Shown here one piece after another: positions 55,185 through 63,106 of a stretch of DNA of 64,000 bases. The notes under the pieces are model-generated. The model was not told where the DNA came from. It was given only the letters and a program-made list of their open reading frames with translations, and ran no database searches. Numbering within the stretch: the stretch's first letter is position 1; every line of letters begins with the position of its first letter. Source of the DNA: WTFY01 sp965205275 (lineage in GTDB: Bacteria; Pseudomonadota; Gammaproteobacteria; UBA4575); contig OZ242168.1 in NCBI GenBank assembly GCA_965205275.1, forward strand, positions 2,042,184-2,106,183. Reading direction: 5' to 3'. A program made the translations under genes and the position numbers.

Positions 55185-56294
55185 TTACGATTGAAGTAAA
55201 CGGATATATTCAGTGATGGGCTTGATCACGGGTTCGATTTTTTTTCTCATCACGGTGCCTATTGCATCGGTCATTCCAAAAATTGGATCAACGAGTGTTT
55301 CACTTACCATGGACAGTGTCAGCATTGCTTTTAATTGTAGTCGCAGGGTTGGATCAATTAACAATATCTTTTCAAGATCCGGGTCATCCTTATAGTGCAT
55401 TTCACTATAATCTGACAAGGACTGCATATCGCGCCAGTTTTTTTTATTGACTCTCCCACACCTAAAGTAATTTCCTACTGCATTCAACAGTGCGACTACG
55501 ACCTCCTGATCATTCGGTTTTTGCATTACCAGATTTGTTGTATATAAAAAAGCCTGGCCGGCCGGGCCCAGTGTTCGGCAAAGTTGTTTTGAAAGCCCGC
55601 TATCCTTTTCAATTTCCGGCTTTAACGTCTTTACTGTACTTTCCCATTTCTCATGCGGTGCAATATCTATCGGCAAGTTGCTGGGGGTCTGCTGCAGAAA
55701 ACCTACATAGTATGAGTTTTTTCTTTTACCCCTGCTCCATATGTCATCACGCATTGCATCATTGATCAATCCAGGTTGAAGAACCAGGCGTACACTGTCA
55801 ATAATGGCTTTTTGTTCCTCCTCGAATGGCAGAAACTCAATCAGAAACTGTGTCAGTTCTTTCCCCATATCGCCTTTTACGACGCTTTCTTTTTCAAGCA
55901 TGCGTCTTGCATTTTCAGCATTTGCACTGGTCCACCAGGCCCTGCGCGCCAGCTCATTTGTAAGGCCTGGTGCATGTACGACGGCAGTCACAGCTTCAGG
56001 TTCGCCTATAAGCAGCAGTTTCTCCAGACTGTCATTGCGTGCCTGGCCCATTCGGGTCCAGCGTCTTAAAAATACGGGATACCCGCCTGGCGAACCCAGA
56101 TAATGGGTAGACAAAAACTGCTGGATAAGACGAATATATTTTTCATCCTTACATGTGGGGTTAAGTTCAATACTTGCTTCGCCTTTTTCCGACAACGCCT
56201 GTACACACATGCGGGATTCATCAATTCGTACTGCTTGCAGGGATTGCGCTATAAGAACATTTAACCGCAATTGGTCTTCGCTGGAGAGTTGCAT
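55185..56294 (-). CDS. dsrS: DsrS-like protein of sulfur oxidisers
   Basis: 369 residues from ATG 56294, one base beyond the VWA gene stop; a longer frame runs into that gene and is rejected. Recognisable stretches are LSTHYLGSPGGYPVFLRRWTRMGQ, LLIGEPEAVTAVVHAPGLTNEL and SVRLVLQPGLINDAMRDDIWSRG. From memory these match the DsrS proteins of the purple sulfur bacterial dsr region, whose exact function is not known. No signal peptide, membrane helix or Cys cluster. Cotranscription with the VWA and MoxR genes and cysG is likely. Confidence 0.75.
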   Translation of the reverse strand: MQLSSEDQLRLNVLIAQSLQAVRIDESRMCVQALSEKGEASIELNPTCKDEKYIRLIQQFLSTHYLGSPGGYPVFLRRWTRMGQARNDSLEKLLLIGEPEAVTAVVHAPGLTNELARRAWWTSANAENARRMLEKESVVKGDMGKELTQFLIEFLPFEEEQKAIIDSVRLVLQPGLINDAMRDDIWSRGKRKNSYYVGFLQQTPSNLPIDIAPHEKWESTVKTLKPEIEKDSGLSKQLCRTLGPAGQAFLYTTNLVMQKPNDQEVVVALLNAVGNYFRCGRVNKKNWRDMQSLSDYSEMHYKDDPDLEKILLIDPTLRLQLKAMLTLSMVSETLVDPIFGMTDAIGTVMRKKIEPVIKPITEYIRLLQS

Positions 56295-56295
56295 G

Positions 56296-57528
56296 TCAGT
56301 TAAGCTGGACTCTTTGTCCCCAAGGGGCTGGCTTTTTGCCTTTGACGAGCCAGATGACGGGATAGCAGGGGGCTGTTTCAGGAAAGGCTCCTTGGCAATC
56401 TGTAAAGTAAACCAGTAAATCAGGATACTGATCCTGTAAATCGAGCCATTTGAAAACAGGACAAAAACTTGTTCCGCCGCCACCTTTCAGAACAGATGGC
56501 ATTTTAACATCTTCCCAGGGTTCAAAAATCCATGGCGCCCCTTCTGCCAGTTCAGCATCACATGGGAGTAACGTTATGCGTGCACGTACATTGCCTTTGA
56601 TTGCATCGACTTCGGATAAAAATTCATTCATTTCCTTGTCGTCTACTGAGCCGCTGATATCGATACCTACGGCAACATTAATCTGGGAACTGCGCAAGCT
56701 GGGGTAAATGGCCGGGTCACCACGACGGGAAGAGGGTCTGGAATAACTGTAATCATCACGTGCACTGGCGGTCATATATTTGGCCAGCAACATTCGCCAT
56801 GGCAGCTTTGGCTGTAACATGAAATCGACCATGCGTGCCATGGAGCCCCCGAGTTTTCCAGCTTGCATTGCCTGTTGTGCGGCCCCTGCCAGACGTTGCT
56901 GCCACTGGATTGATAGCTCCTCCTGTTGTTGCAACGTCAATTCCGCAGGTTGTCGAGCCAGATCCTGCATTTCATCCGGTTGATCACCCGGGCCTGTCCC
57001 ACCAGATTCCTGTGGTTGGCGGTTTTGTTTCTGGTTCCCTTCATTTTGCAGCGGGTTTCGGGTTTCGTTTTCTTCTCTGCTTCGGGACTGCTTTTCCTGC
57101 TCACTGTTCTTATCATCAAATTCATCAATACAGGGGTAGATCTCTTCAGCGGTCATTCCCTCATAATTTTCTTCTGTAAAGGTCCCCGGGGGTGGTTTCA
57201 GACCATCATGAACCAGCAGGGGGTTTACTGCATAGTCGCATGCCAGTTCCCAGCGATGCTTGATCCGATGTTGCCTTCGGGCAAAATGTGACAAGGCGCA
57301 GTGCAGGGCCTGTTTTGCCAGAACAAACTGTGTTTCCTGTATATCAAGTGAATCAATATATTCCTGATTGAAATAAAGCTTGCGCGCATCGGTGGCCATC
57401 GTTTTGCACCAGCCGGGATGAGCAGCGACCAAAGGCAGGCGCAGTACCAGTGCACCCAGAAAAGGTTTGTCCAGAATTAACCGGGTTCTTGCAGCGGCAA
57501 GTTTGTTTTGGCTTTTCGTGTCACCCAC
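56296..57528 (-). CDS. DUF2201/VWA-domain protein, MoxR partner
   Basis: 410 residues from a GTG at 57528. The N-terminal domain (ALHCALSHFARR) matches the metallopeptidase-like DUF2201 domain; the C-terminal part is a VWA-like metal-binding domain (INVAVGIDISGSVDDKEMNEFL, with DISGS as MIDAS). A Gln/Glu/Asp-rich linker of about 60 residues joins them. Such proteins pair with MoxR AAA+ ATPases as chaperone modules that insert metals or remodel enzymes. The MoxR gene is 21 bp upstream and dsrS-like starts one base after its stop. Confidence 0.88.
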   Translation of the reverse strand: MGDTKSQNKLAAARTRLILDKPFLGALVLRLPLVAAHPGWCKTMATDARKLYFNQEYIDSLDIQETQFVLAKQALHCALSHFARRQHRIKHRWELACDYAVNPLLVHDGLKPPPGTFTEENYEGMTAEEIYPCIDEFDDKNSEQEKQSRSREENETRNPLQNEGNQKQNRQPQESGGTGPGDQPDEMQDLARQPAELTLQQQEELSIQWQQRLAGAAQQAMQAGKLGGSMARMVDFMLQPKLPWRMLLAKYMTASARDDYSYSRPSSRRGDPAIYPSLRSSQINVAVGIDISGSVDDKEMNEFLSEVDAIKGNVRARITLLPCDAELAEGAPWIFEPWEDVKMPSVLKGGGGTSFCPVFKWLDLQDQYPDLLVYFTDCQGAFPETAPCYPVIWLVKGKKPAPWGQRVQLN

Positions 57529-57549
57529 TTAATTTGTCACGAAACGGTA

Positions 57550-58599
57550 TCAGGCATGATCATAGATCATGATATCTGCAATCTTGTTTGCCCATCTAGT
57601 GAACTCCGGTAAACTGAAAAGTTCTTCCCCGATTGCACGATGCATATCTGAAACCATCATCACACCCATTTCACGCTGTGGAAATCTTTCTGCGTAATTC
57701 AGAATATTGCCATGTATATGGCCCGCATTTTCAGTCTGTTTGGCGCGAATAGCACGGCCCACTAGTGCAGACGCTACGGCATATTGTAAATCAATTTCCT
57801 GCGGTGCAGCGATATCGTCACCTCTTACAATCGCTTCAAGGTCAGGCATTTGATCCAGGTTTGAGACAAAGGCACTGAGCTCGATACCTGCTGCAGGTCC
57901 CACACAGGCCTGCAGTGTACCGGTTAGCAGATCAGGTCGCTCTGAAAATTTCTGCAAGGCACGATGTGCAAACTCCCAAGATCGGGGCGATGGGAATGCA
58001 ACAGGATTGTGTGCAGGATCAAAGTCAAATAACAGGTCAGGTCGAAAACGTAAAAAGGCAATTATTTTTTCATCGATCTGATTGCTGTAGGCCCAGGCTA
58101 CCCAGTCATCCAGATTGATATCCATTTCGAAATGAGAAAACCGGTTTGCAAGAGGTGCCGGCATGGAATACGTTACACCGCGGTCGCCCTGACGATTGCC
58201 TGCGGCGAAAATGGCCCACCCGTTTGGTACACGGTATTGTCCCAGGCTCCGGTCGAGAATAAGCTGGTACGCGGCTGCCGACACACTGGGAGCTGCAGAA
58301 GTAATTTCATCCAGAAATAATATTCCGCTGTTACCATGTCTGTTTGCATCTGGCAGCATGGCAGGGATCGCCCATTCCACTGTATCGTCATTGCGAAATG
58401 GGATACCGCGCAAATCACTTGGTTCCATTTGCGACAAGCGTATATCAATCACTTCAACGTTATTTTTTTTTGCCACCTGTGCCACTATTTGTGATTTACC
58501 TACACCGGGCGGGCCCCATAACATTACGGGTGTGTGATGGCCGGTAGCGGCACCTGTGAATTCTTTTTCAAGCACGATGGCTAAGTGCGCAGGTCGCAT
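57550..58599 (-). CDS. MoxR-family AAA+ ATPase
   Basis: 349 residues. Walker A is GPPGVGKS (about residue 30) and Walker B ILFLDEI; the sensor region FAAGNRQGDRGVTYSMPAPLANRF is of the MoxR type. It acts with the downstream VWA protein as a chaperone-like module. The gene order MoxR, VWA, dsrS-like, cysG suggests a client in sulfur metabolism or siroheme/Fe-S enzyme maturation; the client is not known. Confidence 0.9.
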   Translation of the reverse strand: MRPAHLAIVLEKEFTGAATGHHTPVMLWGPPGVGKSQIVAQVAKKNNVEVIDIRLSQMEPSDLRGIPFRNDDTVEWAIPAMLPDANRHGNSGILFLDEITSAAPSVSAAAYQLILDRSLGQYRVPNGWAIFAAGNRQGDRGVTYSMPAPLANRFSHFEMDINLDDWVAWAYSNQIDEKIIAFLRFRPDLLFDFDPAHNPVAFPSPRSWEFAHRALQKFSERPDLLTGTLQACVGPAAGIELSAFVSNLDQMPDLEAIVRGDDIAAPQEIDLQYAVASALVGRAIRAKQTENAGHIHGNILNYAERFPQREMGVMMVSDMHRAIGEELFSLPEFTRWANKIADIMIYDHA

Positions 58600-58620
58600 A
58601 GGGGGTAGTCAGTCAGGAAT

Positions 58621-59058
58621 TTACATTTCTTCTGATGAGAATCCGGCTTTGCCATACCACTGTTTGGCTTTTTCTGGATCCTGTTCTATACCGAGGCCTT
58701 CTTCATACATCATGGCAAGAGTTGTTTGTGACCCCTGCAGTCCCTGTTCGGCAGCTTTGGTGAACCACTTTACTGCCTCTGCACCATTTTGCTCGGTACA
58801 GTCACCTTCCATATACATAAACCCCAGACCATGCTGCGCCAGGGCATGGTCCTGTTCTGCTGCAGCTTTCATCCATCTGAGTGCTACACTCGGATTGGCG
58901 ACCAGGCCTAAACCATTCTGGTACATGATGGCACAGCGATACTGGGCATCTGCATCTCCTTTTTCAGCAAGTTGCGAAAGTATCTGCAGGGCTCGCGAAA
59001 AATGTTTCGCTTCAAATGCCATGATGCCACTGGCTAAATCCATATCGTCGTCTGGCAT
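58621..59058 (-). CDS. Sel1-repeat protein
   Basis: 145 residues from ATG 59058, which has TTGGAG at good spacing; a longer frame to 59142 is rejected. Three to four Sel1 repeats are visible, such as AQYRCAIMYQNGLGLVANPSVALRWMKAAAEQ and AVKWFTKAAEQG, each about 36 residues. Sel1 repeats mediate protein-protein contacts. It lies 21 bp upstream of the MoxR gene and is probably co-transcribed. Confidence 0.85.
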   Translation of the reverse strand: MPDDDMDLASGIMAFEAKHFSRALQILSQLAEKGDADAQYRCAIMYQNGLGLVANPSVALRWMKAAAEQDHALAQHGLGFMYMEGDCTEQNGAEAVKWFTKAAEQGLQGSQTTLAMMYEEGLGIEQDPEKAKQWYGKAGFSSEEM

Positions 59059-59345
59059 GATATCTCCAAGCAAAATAGTTACGGGTACCGGTTGGTAGCG
59101 TATTATGATACGCGAATATTGAAAATTGAAGGAATAGCCCAATATAGTACCTGAAAAAAACAGTGGATTTCGTTCCGGAAACGGTATTTGTGCACTGATA
59201 AATGCGTATCAGGCGGGTCTTGTGGTGCAGATATAGGACATCAAGACATGTTTTGAGCCGCACCGGTTCTCTCTATAGAGGTATACTAGGGCTAGTACTG
59301 CTTTTTATATCCTGCCGCTATTCTGAAGCGGTGCCTAGGAATTCT

Positions 59346-60482
59346 ATGTCAACAGCAAAACAGCAAATAAGCCCGGATGCGAAGCTCGCGATGCGTTCCT
59401 ATATCCAGCGTGTCGCTACGGGTCCTGAATACAGCAAAGATATATCCTTTGAGGAAGCACGCGATGCCATGCACCATATACTGAATGGCGCGGCGGACCC
59501 CGTCCAGGCGGGTATTTTTTTGATTGCCTTGCGCATGAAACGCGAGACACTGGATGAAAACGGTGGCTCCCTGCAGGCTATTATTGATGCCTCGAATATT
59601 GTAACCGCGGATGCGGATCATATTATTGATATTGCAGACCCCTATGATGGGTATACACGCGGGTTGCCGGTTTCTCCTTTTTTACCTGCTGTGCTGGCTG
59701 CCTGTGGTCTGCAGGCAGTTTCGCATGGTGCCGAAGCAGTCGGACCCAAATACGGGGCAACCCACAGAAAGGTTTTGAGCGCTGCAGCAATTGATGTCGA
59801 TTTGACTCCGCAGCAGGCCGTGCAGCAGATTAATCATCCTGATGTGGGATGGTCTTATATTGATCAGCGACATATTTGTCCTGCGTTACACAGCTTAATC
59901 CCTTTACGTACTCAAATTGTAAAAAGACCTGTAATCACCACGGTGGAGGTTTTGATCGGTCCGGTACGTGGCAAGACTGGAACCCATTTGATGACCGGTT
60001 ATGTGCATAAACCTTATCCGCCGGTGTATGAACATCTGGCAAGGCTGTCCGGTTTTGAGTCTTCGGTGTTCGTACGGGGTATCGAAGGGGGTGTAACACC
60101 TTCCTTGAGACAGGCATCCAAATATTTTGAATACCAGGGTGGCGGTGATCTGACTGAAGTGGAAATTCGCCCTGAACAAGCAGGTATTCAACAGAATGTT
60201 CGAGCAGTGCCCTTGCCCGCACTGGCTGCCGCCAGAGTTGCCGGAGATGATACGGCAGCACAATTTGACATTGATCAGCTTGCAAGTGAGGCCGCACAGG
60301 CCGGACTGTGCGCATTGGAAGGGGAAGAGGGTCCCGCGCGTGACAGCCTGATTTACTCAGGCGCGATTATGCTTACACATATGGGAATTGAAAAAAGCCT
60401 GAAAGATTCTTCCGAGAGAATCAGGATGGCAATCGATTCGGGCAAGGCCTTAATGCATTTTCAGAAAAACAAATTACCTTAA
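59346..60482 (+). CDS. TrpD2-like (YbiB-type) glycosyltransferase-fold protein
   Basis: 378 residues from ATG 59346; the long upstream extension is not conserved-looking. The anthranilate phosphoribosyltransferase fold is recognisable (ISFEEARDAMHHILNGAADPVQAGIFLIALRMK, VSHGAEAVGPKYGATHRKVL), but the canonical GTGGD is replaced by ADPYDGYTRG. It therefore belongs with the TrpD2/YbiB group, which are nucleic-acid-binding and not tryptophan enzymes. It is divergent from the Sel1-MoxR-VWA-dsrS-cysG unit and is followed 13 bp later by a small gene. Confidence 0.85.
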   Translation: MSTAKQQISPDAKLAMRSYIQRVATGPEYSKDISFEEARDAMHHILNGAADPVQAGIFLIALRMKRETLDENGGSLQAIIDASNIVTADADHIIDIADPYDGYTRGLPVSPFLPAVLAACGLQAVSHGAEAVGPKYGATHRKVLSAAAIDVDLTPQQAVQQINHPDVGWSYIDQRHICPALHSLIPLRTQIVKRPVITTVEVLIGPVRGKTGTHLMTGYVHKPYPPVYEHLARLSGFESSVFVRGIEGGVTPSLRQASKYFEYQGGGDLTEVEIRPEQAGIQQNVRAVPLPALAAARVAGDDTAAQFDIDQLASEAAQAGLCALEGEEGPARDSLIYSGAIMLTHMGIEKSLKDSSERIRMAIDSGKALMHFQKNKLP

Positions 60483-60495
60483 ACAAGGAGGCAAT

Positions 60496-60690
60496 ATGGA
60501 CCAGACATACAGAGACGTTGTAACCAAAATGGAATCTGCGGGCGTGGATCCAGAATATGTGCTTGGTTGGCAAGGTGGCTATCTGGGACACCCTGAGCGT
60601 GAAGAGCAACGCGTAACGGAAGCCTACACGACAGGGTATGAAGATGGTCAGGAAAAAAATACAGATAACTTTGACAGGTGGAAGCAGTAA
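60496..60690 (+). CDS. Small conserved-looking protein downstream of TrpD2-like gene
   Basis: 64 residues with an AAGGAGG site just upstream, so it is a real gene. It is acidic and aromatic: YRDVVTKMESAGVDPEYVLGWQGGYLGHP, then RVTEAYTTGYEDGQ. No membrane segment or metal motif. I recall similar short proteins near sulfur-oxidation genes, but I cannot give a name. It shares the TrpD2-like transcript. Confidence 0.75.
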   Translation: MDQTYRDVVTKMESAGVDPEYVLGWQGGYLGHPEREEQRVTEAYTTGYEDGQEKNTDNFDRWKQ

Positions 60691-60798
60691 TCTATCTTTT
60701 CGGCTAAGTACAATGATGGCACACGGCGGATGGTTTGCTGACTGAGTCCTATCCATCAGATCTGTCTGCCCGTTTTCCCTTCAGACACACCATGAACT

Positions 60799-61419
60799 TT
60801 ATTCCTCTCCCCAGACACCGGATTCTGGAATGGGGGGTGGGGAAAAGTCTGCTTCACTCAATGAGGCTTCCTGGCCCCTGAAGACTCTTTTCAGACCTAG
60901 CAATAACTTCGGAATTTCAGAATCAATTACATAATCAGGGATCCATTTATTGTCTTTTTCACCCATGACTGCCTGTACATGATTTCCTGCTAGGCGTCGC
61001 ATGGGAAAACCGGGGCCGTGTTCTGCAGTGTAGCTGCATTCAGAGAATTCATTCATCCTGTCATTCAGCAGGTCAATGAAATTCTTGCGATAGTCGCTGT
61101 CGCCTGTCCCGCAGGCTTCTGCGCGATTGGTCTGCATGGTATTGGCAAGATGTTGTCCAAGGGAATTGATGAATAACTCCCGCTCAGAAGCTGTCATGCT
61201 GTCAAATACCATACGGTCGGCAATATGGGCACCGAAAGCAGCAAATTCTGCTATGACATCAAGCCGCTGTGATTGCGTTCGGGTTTCGAAGCCTTCATTT
61301 TCAAGGAACAGGCATGAGTCTGCTGCCAATACCCAAAGATTAAAGGCAACCACACTGGCTATTTCTTCAGGCTTGCGTTGCCGGTCCTGTAAATTCCACT
61401 TGGTTTTCAATCTAGCCAC
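60799..61419 (-). CDS. Hypothetical protein
   Basis: 206 residues, soluble, mostly helical (ASVVAFNLWVLAADSCLFLENEGFET, then FAAFGAHIADRMV). No recognised motif. It is convergent with the small gene before it and divergent from the 349-residue gene after it. Length, composition and context suggest a conserved gene of the same cassette. Confidence 0.65.
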   Translation of the reverse strand: MARLKTKWNLQDRQRKPEEIASVVAFNLWVLAADSCLFLENEGFETRTQSQRLDVIAEFAAFGAHIADRMVFDSMTASERELFINSLGQHLANTMQTNRAEACGTGDSDYRKNFIDLLNDRMNEFSECSYTAEHGPGFPMRRLAGNHVQAVMGEKDNKWIPDYVIDSEIPKLLLGLKRVFRGQEASLSEADFSPPPIPESGVWGEE

Positions 61420-61486
61420 AATTTCCTGCCACCCTGTTTGTTCGTTTCATACTCTTTTATGATCATAATATAACTAGGCGTATACT

Positions 61487-62536
61487 ATGCCCATGGTTAC
61501 CCAGACTAAACTACTTTGCACGACAGTTCAGAAGAACTGTGATATTTCAGATGCACGCAATGCTGCAAACTATACGCTATGTGTTTATCTTTTGAAGATG
61601 CGGGAATATTTTCGCTGGGAAAATGGATACACATTCAATGATGCCTTGCCTAGAGAGGAAGTAGGCAACTGGGTACAGGATCGTGAACATCTATGGGAAA
61701 GCCTGGAGGACAAAAGTTTTATCCCGCTATCCATTGATGGTAGGGAGTTTGACCCGTTTGACACGGAAAATATCAACAAGGCGCTGGTGCCAAAGCGCTA
61801 TGTATACAGTGGTGGAATTGGTTTGCGTGCTGCGCCGAATTTCTTTCTGGCCAAGCTTGAGTCAAAAGAAGTCTACAATGATTTCACCATGTACATATCT
61901 GCAGATGAATGTGCACGGGGTTTAACAGCTCCGCCCGCAATGACCCAGGGTAAAAATGTTTTTATACGCAGGGAGTCACTGAATCGGCTGTTATGGGAAA
62001 AATACCAGGAATGGCAGTGGCATAAAAATGAAAATGCGATGGCAAGAGCATTGTCTTACTATGACTTTGAAAAAGACATGGTCCATGCACTTGGTCAAAT
62101 GACCGATAATGAACTGGAAGCCGTAACCCTGCATGAGATCGGAGAGTTCATTGCGTCACAGGAACTCGGTAGCAGCTGGCATGAAATGGTTGTGAGCCTA
62201 CCCCGGTCCAAGGCTGAAATTATGGCCAGGGCGGTCAAGGACTTGCTTGCAGACTGTTTCTCTACCTTGCCCGGACTGATTGAGAACTATAATCCTGCTT
62301 CGTTACATTTTTATGCAGCCAATTTAACCGCCATGCGCAAGGAATTATTTCCAGGTTTTCAAAATGCATATCAGACGTGGGTAGACACAAACAATCTGAA
62401 GCCATTGAAAAGACTGGTTGCAAAAGGTGTACAGCACTGGTCAGGTGTAGCGGGTGATATGCTGGCCTGCTATGAGCAGCAGGGCAGCAGGAGTTTGTCG
62501 GATCTGGAAAAAATCGTGGTAGGCAATTCGCTTTAG
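61487..62536 (+). CDS. Conserved-looking hypothetical protein of the dsrS neighbourhood
   Basis: 349 residues (an ATG two codons in is an alternative start). Soluble, helical-rich: NAANYTLCVYLLKMREYFRWENGYTF, then LEAVTLHEIGEFIASQELGSSWHEMV, where HEIGEF has a metal-ligand look, and SKAEIMARAVKDLLADCFSTLPGL. I do not know the family; large proteins of this type occur in sulfur oxidisers and sulfate reducers. It is followed 2 bp later by the broken 2OG-Fe oxygenase gene. Confidence 0.7.
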   Translation: MPMVTQTKLLCTTVQKNCDISDARNAANYTLCVYLLKMREYFRWENGYTFNDALPREEVGNWVQDREHLWESLEDKSFIPLSIDGREFDPFDTENINKALVPKRYVYSGGIGLRAAPNFFLAKLESKEVYNDFTMYISADECARGLTAPPAMTQGKNVFIRRESLNRLLWEKYQEWQWHKNENAMARALSYYDFEKDMVHALGQMTDNELEAVTLHEIGEFIASQELGSSWHEMVVSLPRSKAEIMARAVKDLLADCFSTLPGLIENYNPASLHFYAANLTAMRKELFPGFQNAYQTWVDTNNLKPLKRLVAKGVQHWSGVAGDMLACYEQQGSRSLSDLEKIVVGNSL

Positions 62537-62538
62537 CC

Positions 62539-63106
62539 ATGGCCGGGGAGCACGCAGGTCACAGGGCTGAACAGCCACTTCGAACCATTCATGAAATCAA
62601 ACCTGACAGTTTTATTTTTGAACAACCCAATTCACTTTCTGAACGTTTTTGTGCAGAGGTCATCCGGCACTTCGAGGATGCAAAGGATGAACACTATGAA
62701 GGGCGTATCGGGCAGCTTGCTGATAAAAACTCCAGTATCAAGAAGTCAACGGACCTCGTCGTAAGTGGTAAAACGCACTGGAAGAATGCGGATCAGACAT
62801 TTTTCCGTGCCTTGGGTCTGGCAATCAGGGAGTTTCGTGAACGCTATCCTTTTTTTAAAGGCCCGTTCAAGGATATGGGCTACGGTATACAAAGAACCCG
62901 TGCAGGCGAGCACTATCACTGACATGTCGATGGTGGCAGCCATGATTTCAGCCACCGCCAACTGGTAGCGATATGGTACCTGAATAACGTTACGGGCCCA
63001 GGTGGAGAAACAGAATTCTTATTCCAGAACGTAAAAGTCAGGCCGGAGGCAGGCAAACTGGTTTTATTTCCACCATTCTGGACACATGAGCATCGGGGTG
63101 TCACGT
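62539..63106 (+). pseudogene. 2OG-Fe(II) oxygenase, nonsense codon plus IS insertion
   Basis: It reads as a prolyl-4-hydroxylase-like 2-oxoglutarate oxygenase. The N-terminal domain ends in GYGIQRTRAGEHYH, where TGA (62920-62922) interrupts the frame at a place where relatives probably have Trp (TGG). The same frame then continues as HVDGGSHDFSHRQLVAIWYLNNV and PPFWTHEHRGVTL, with the HxD...H iron ligands after the stop. At about 63107 the coding frame is cut by the IS481-like element. The intact gene would oxidise a small molecule or protein side chain; this copy is inactive unless the TGA is read through. Confidence 0.85.

Noticed and set aside
56295..56483. Long N-terminal extension of the dsrS-like gene
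   Set aside because: It overlaps the VWA gene by about 190 bp, while ATG 56294 sits one base after that gene's stop.
62920..62922. TGA in the oxygenase gene as selenocysteine or reassigned Trp codon
   Set aside because: TGA is used as a normal stop in many genes here and TGG encodes Trp; no selenocysteine element is visible.
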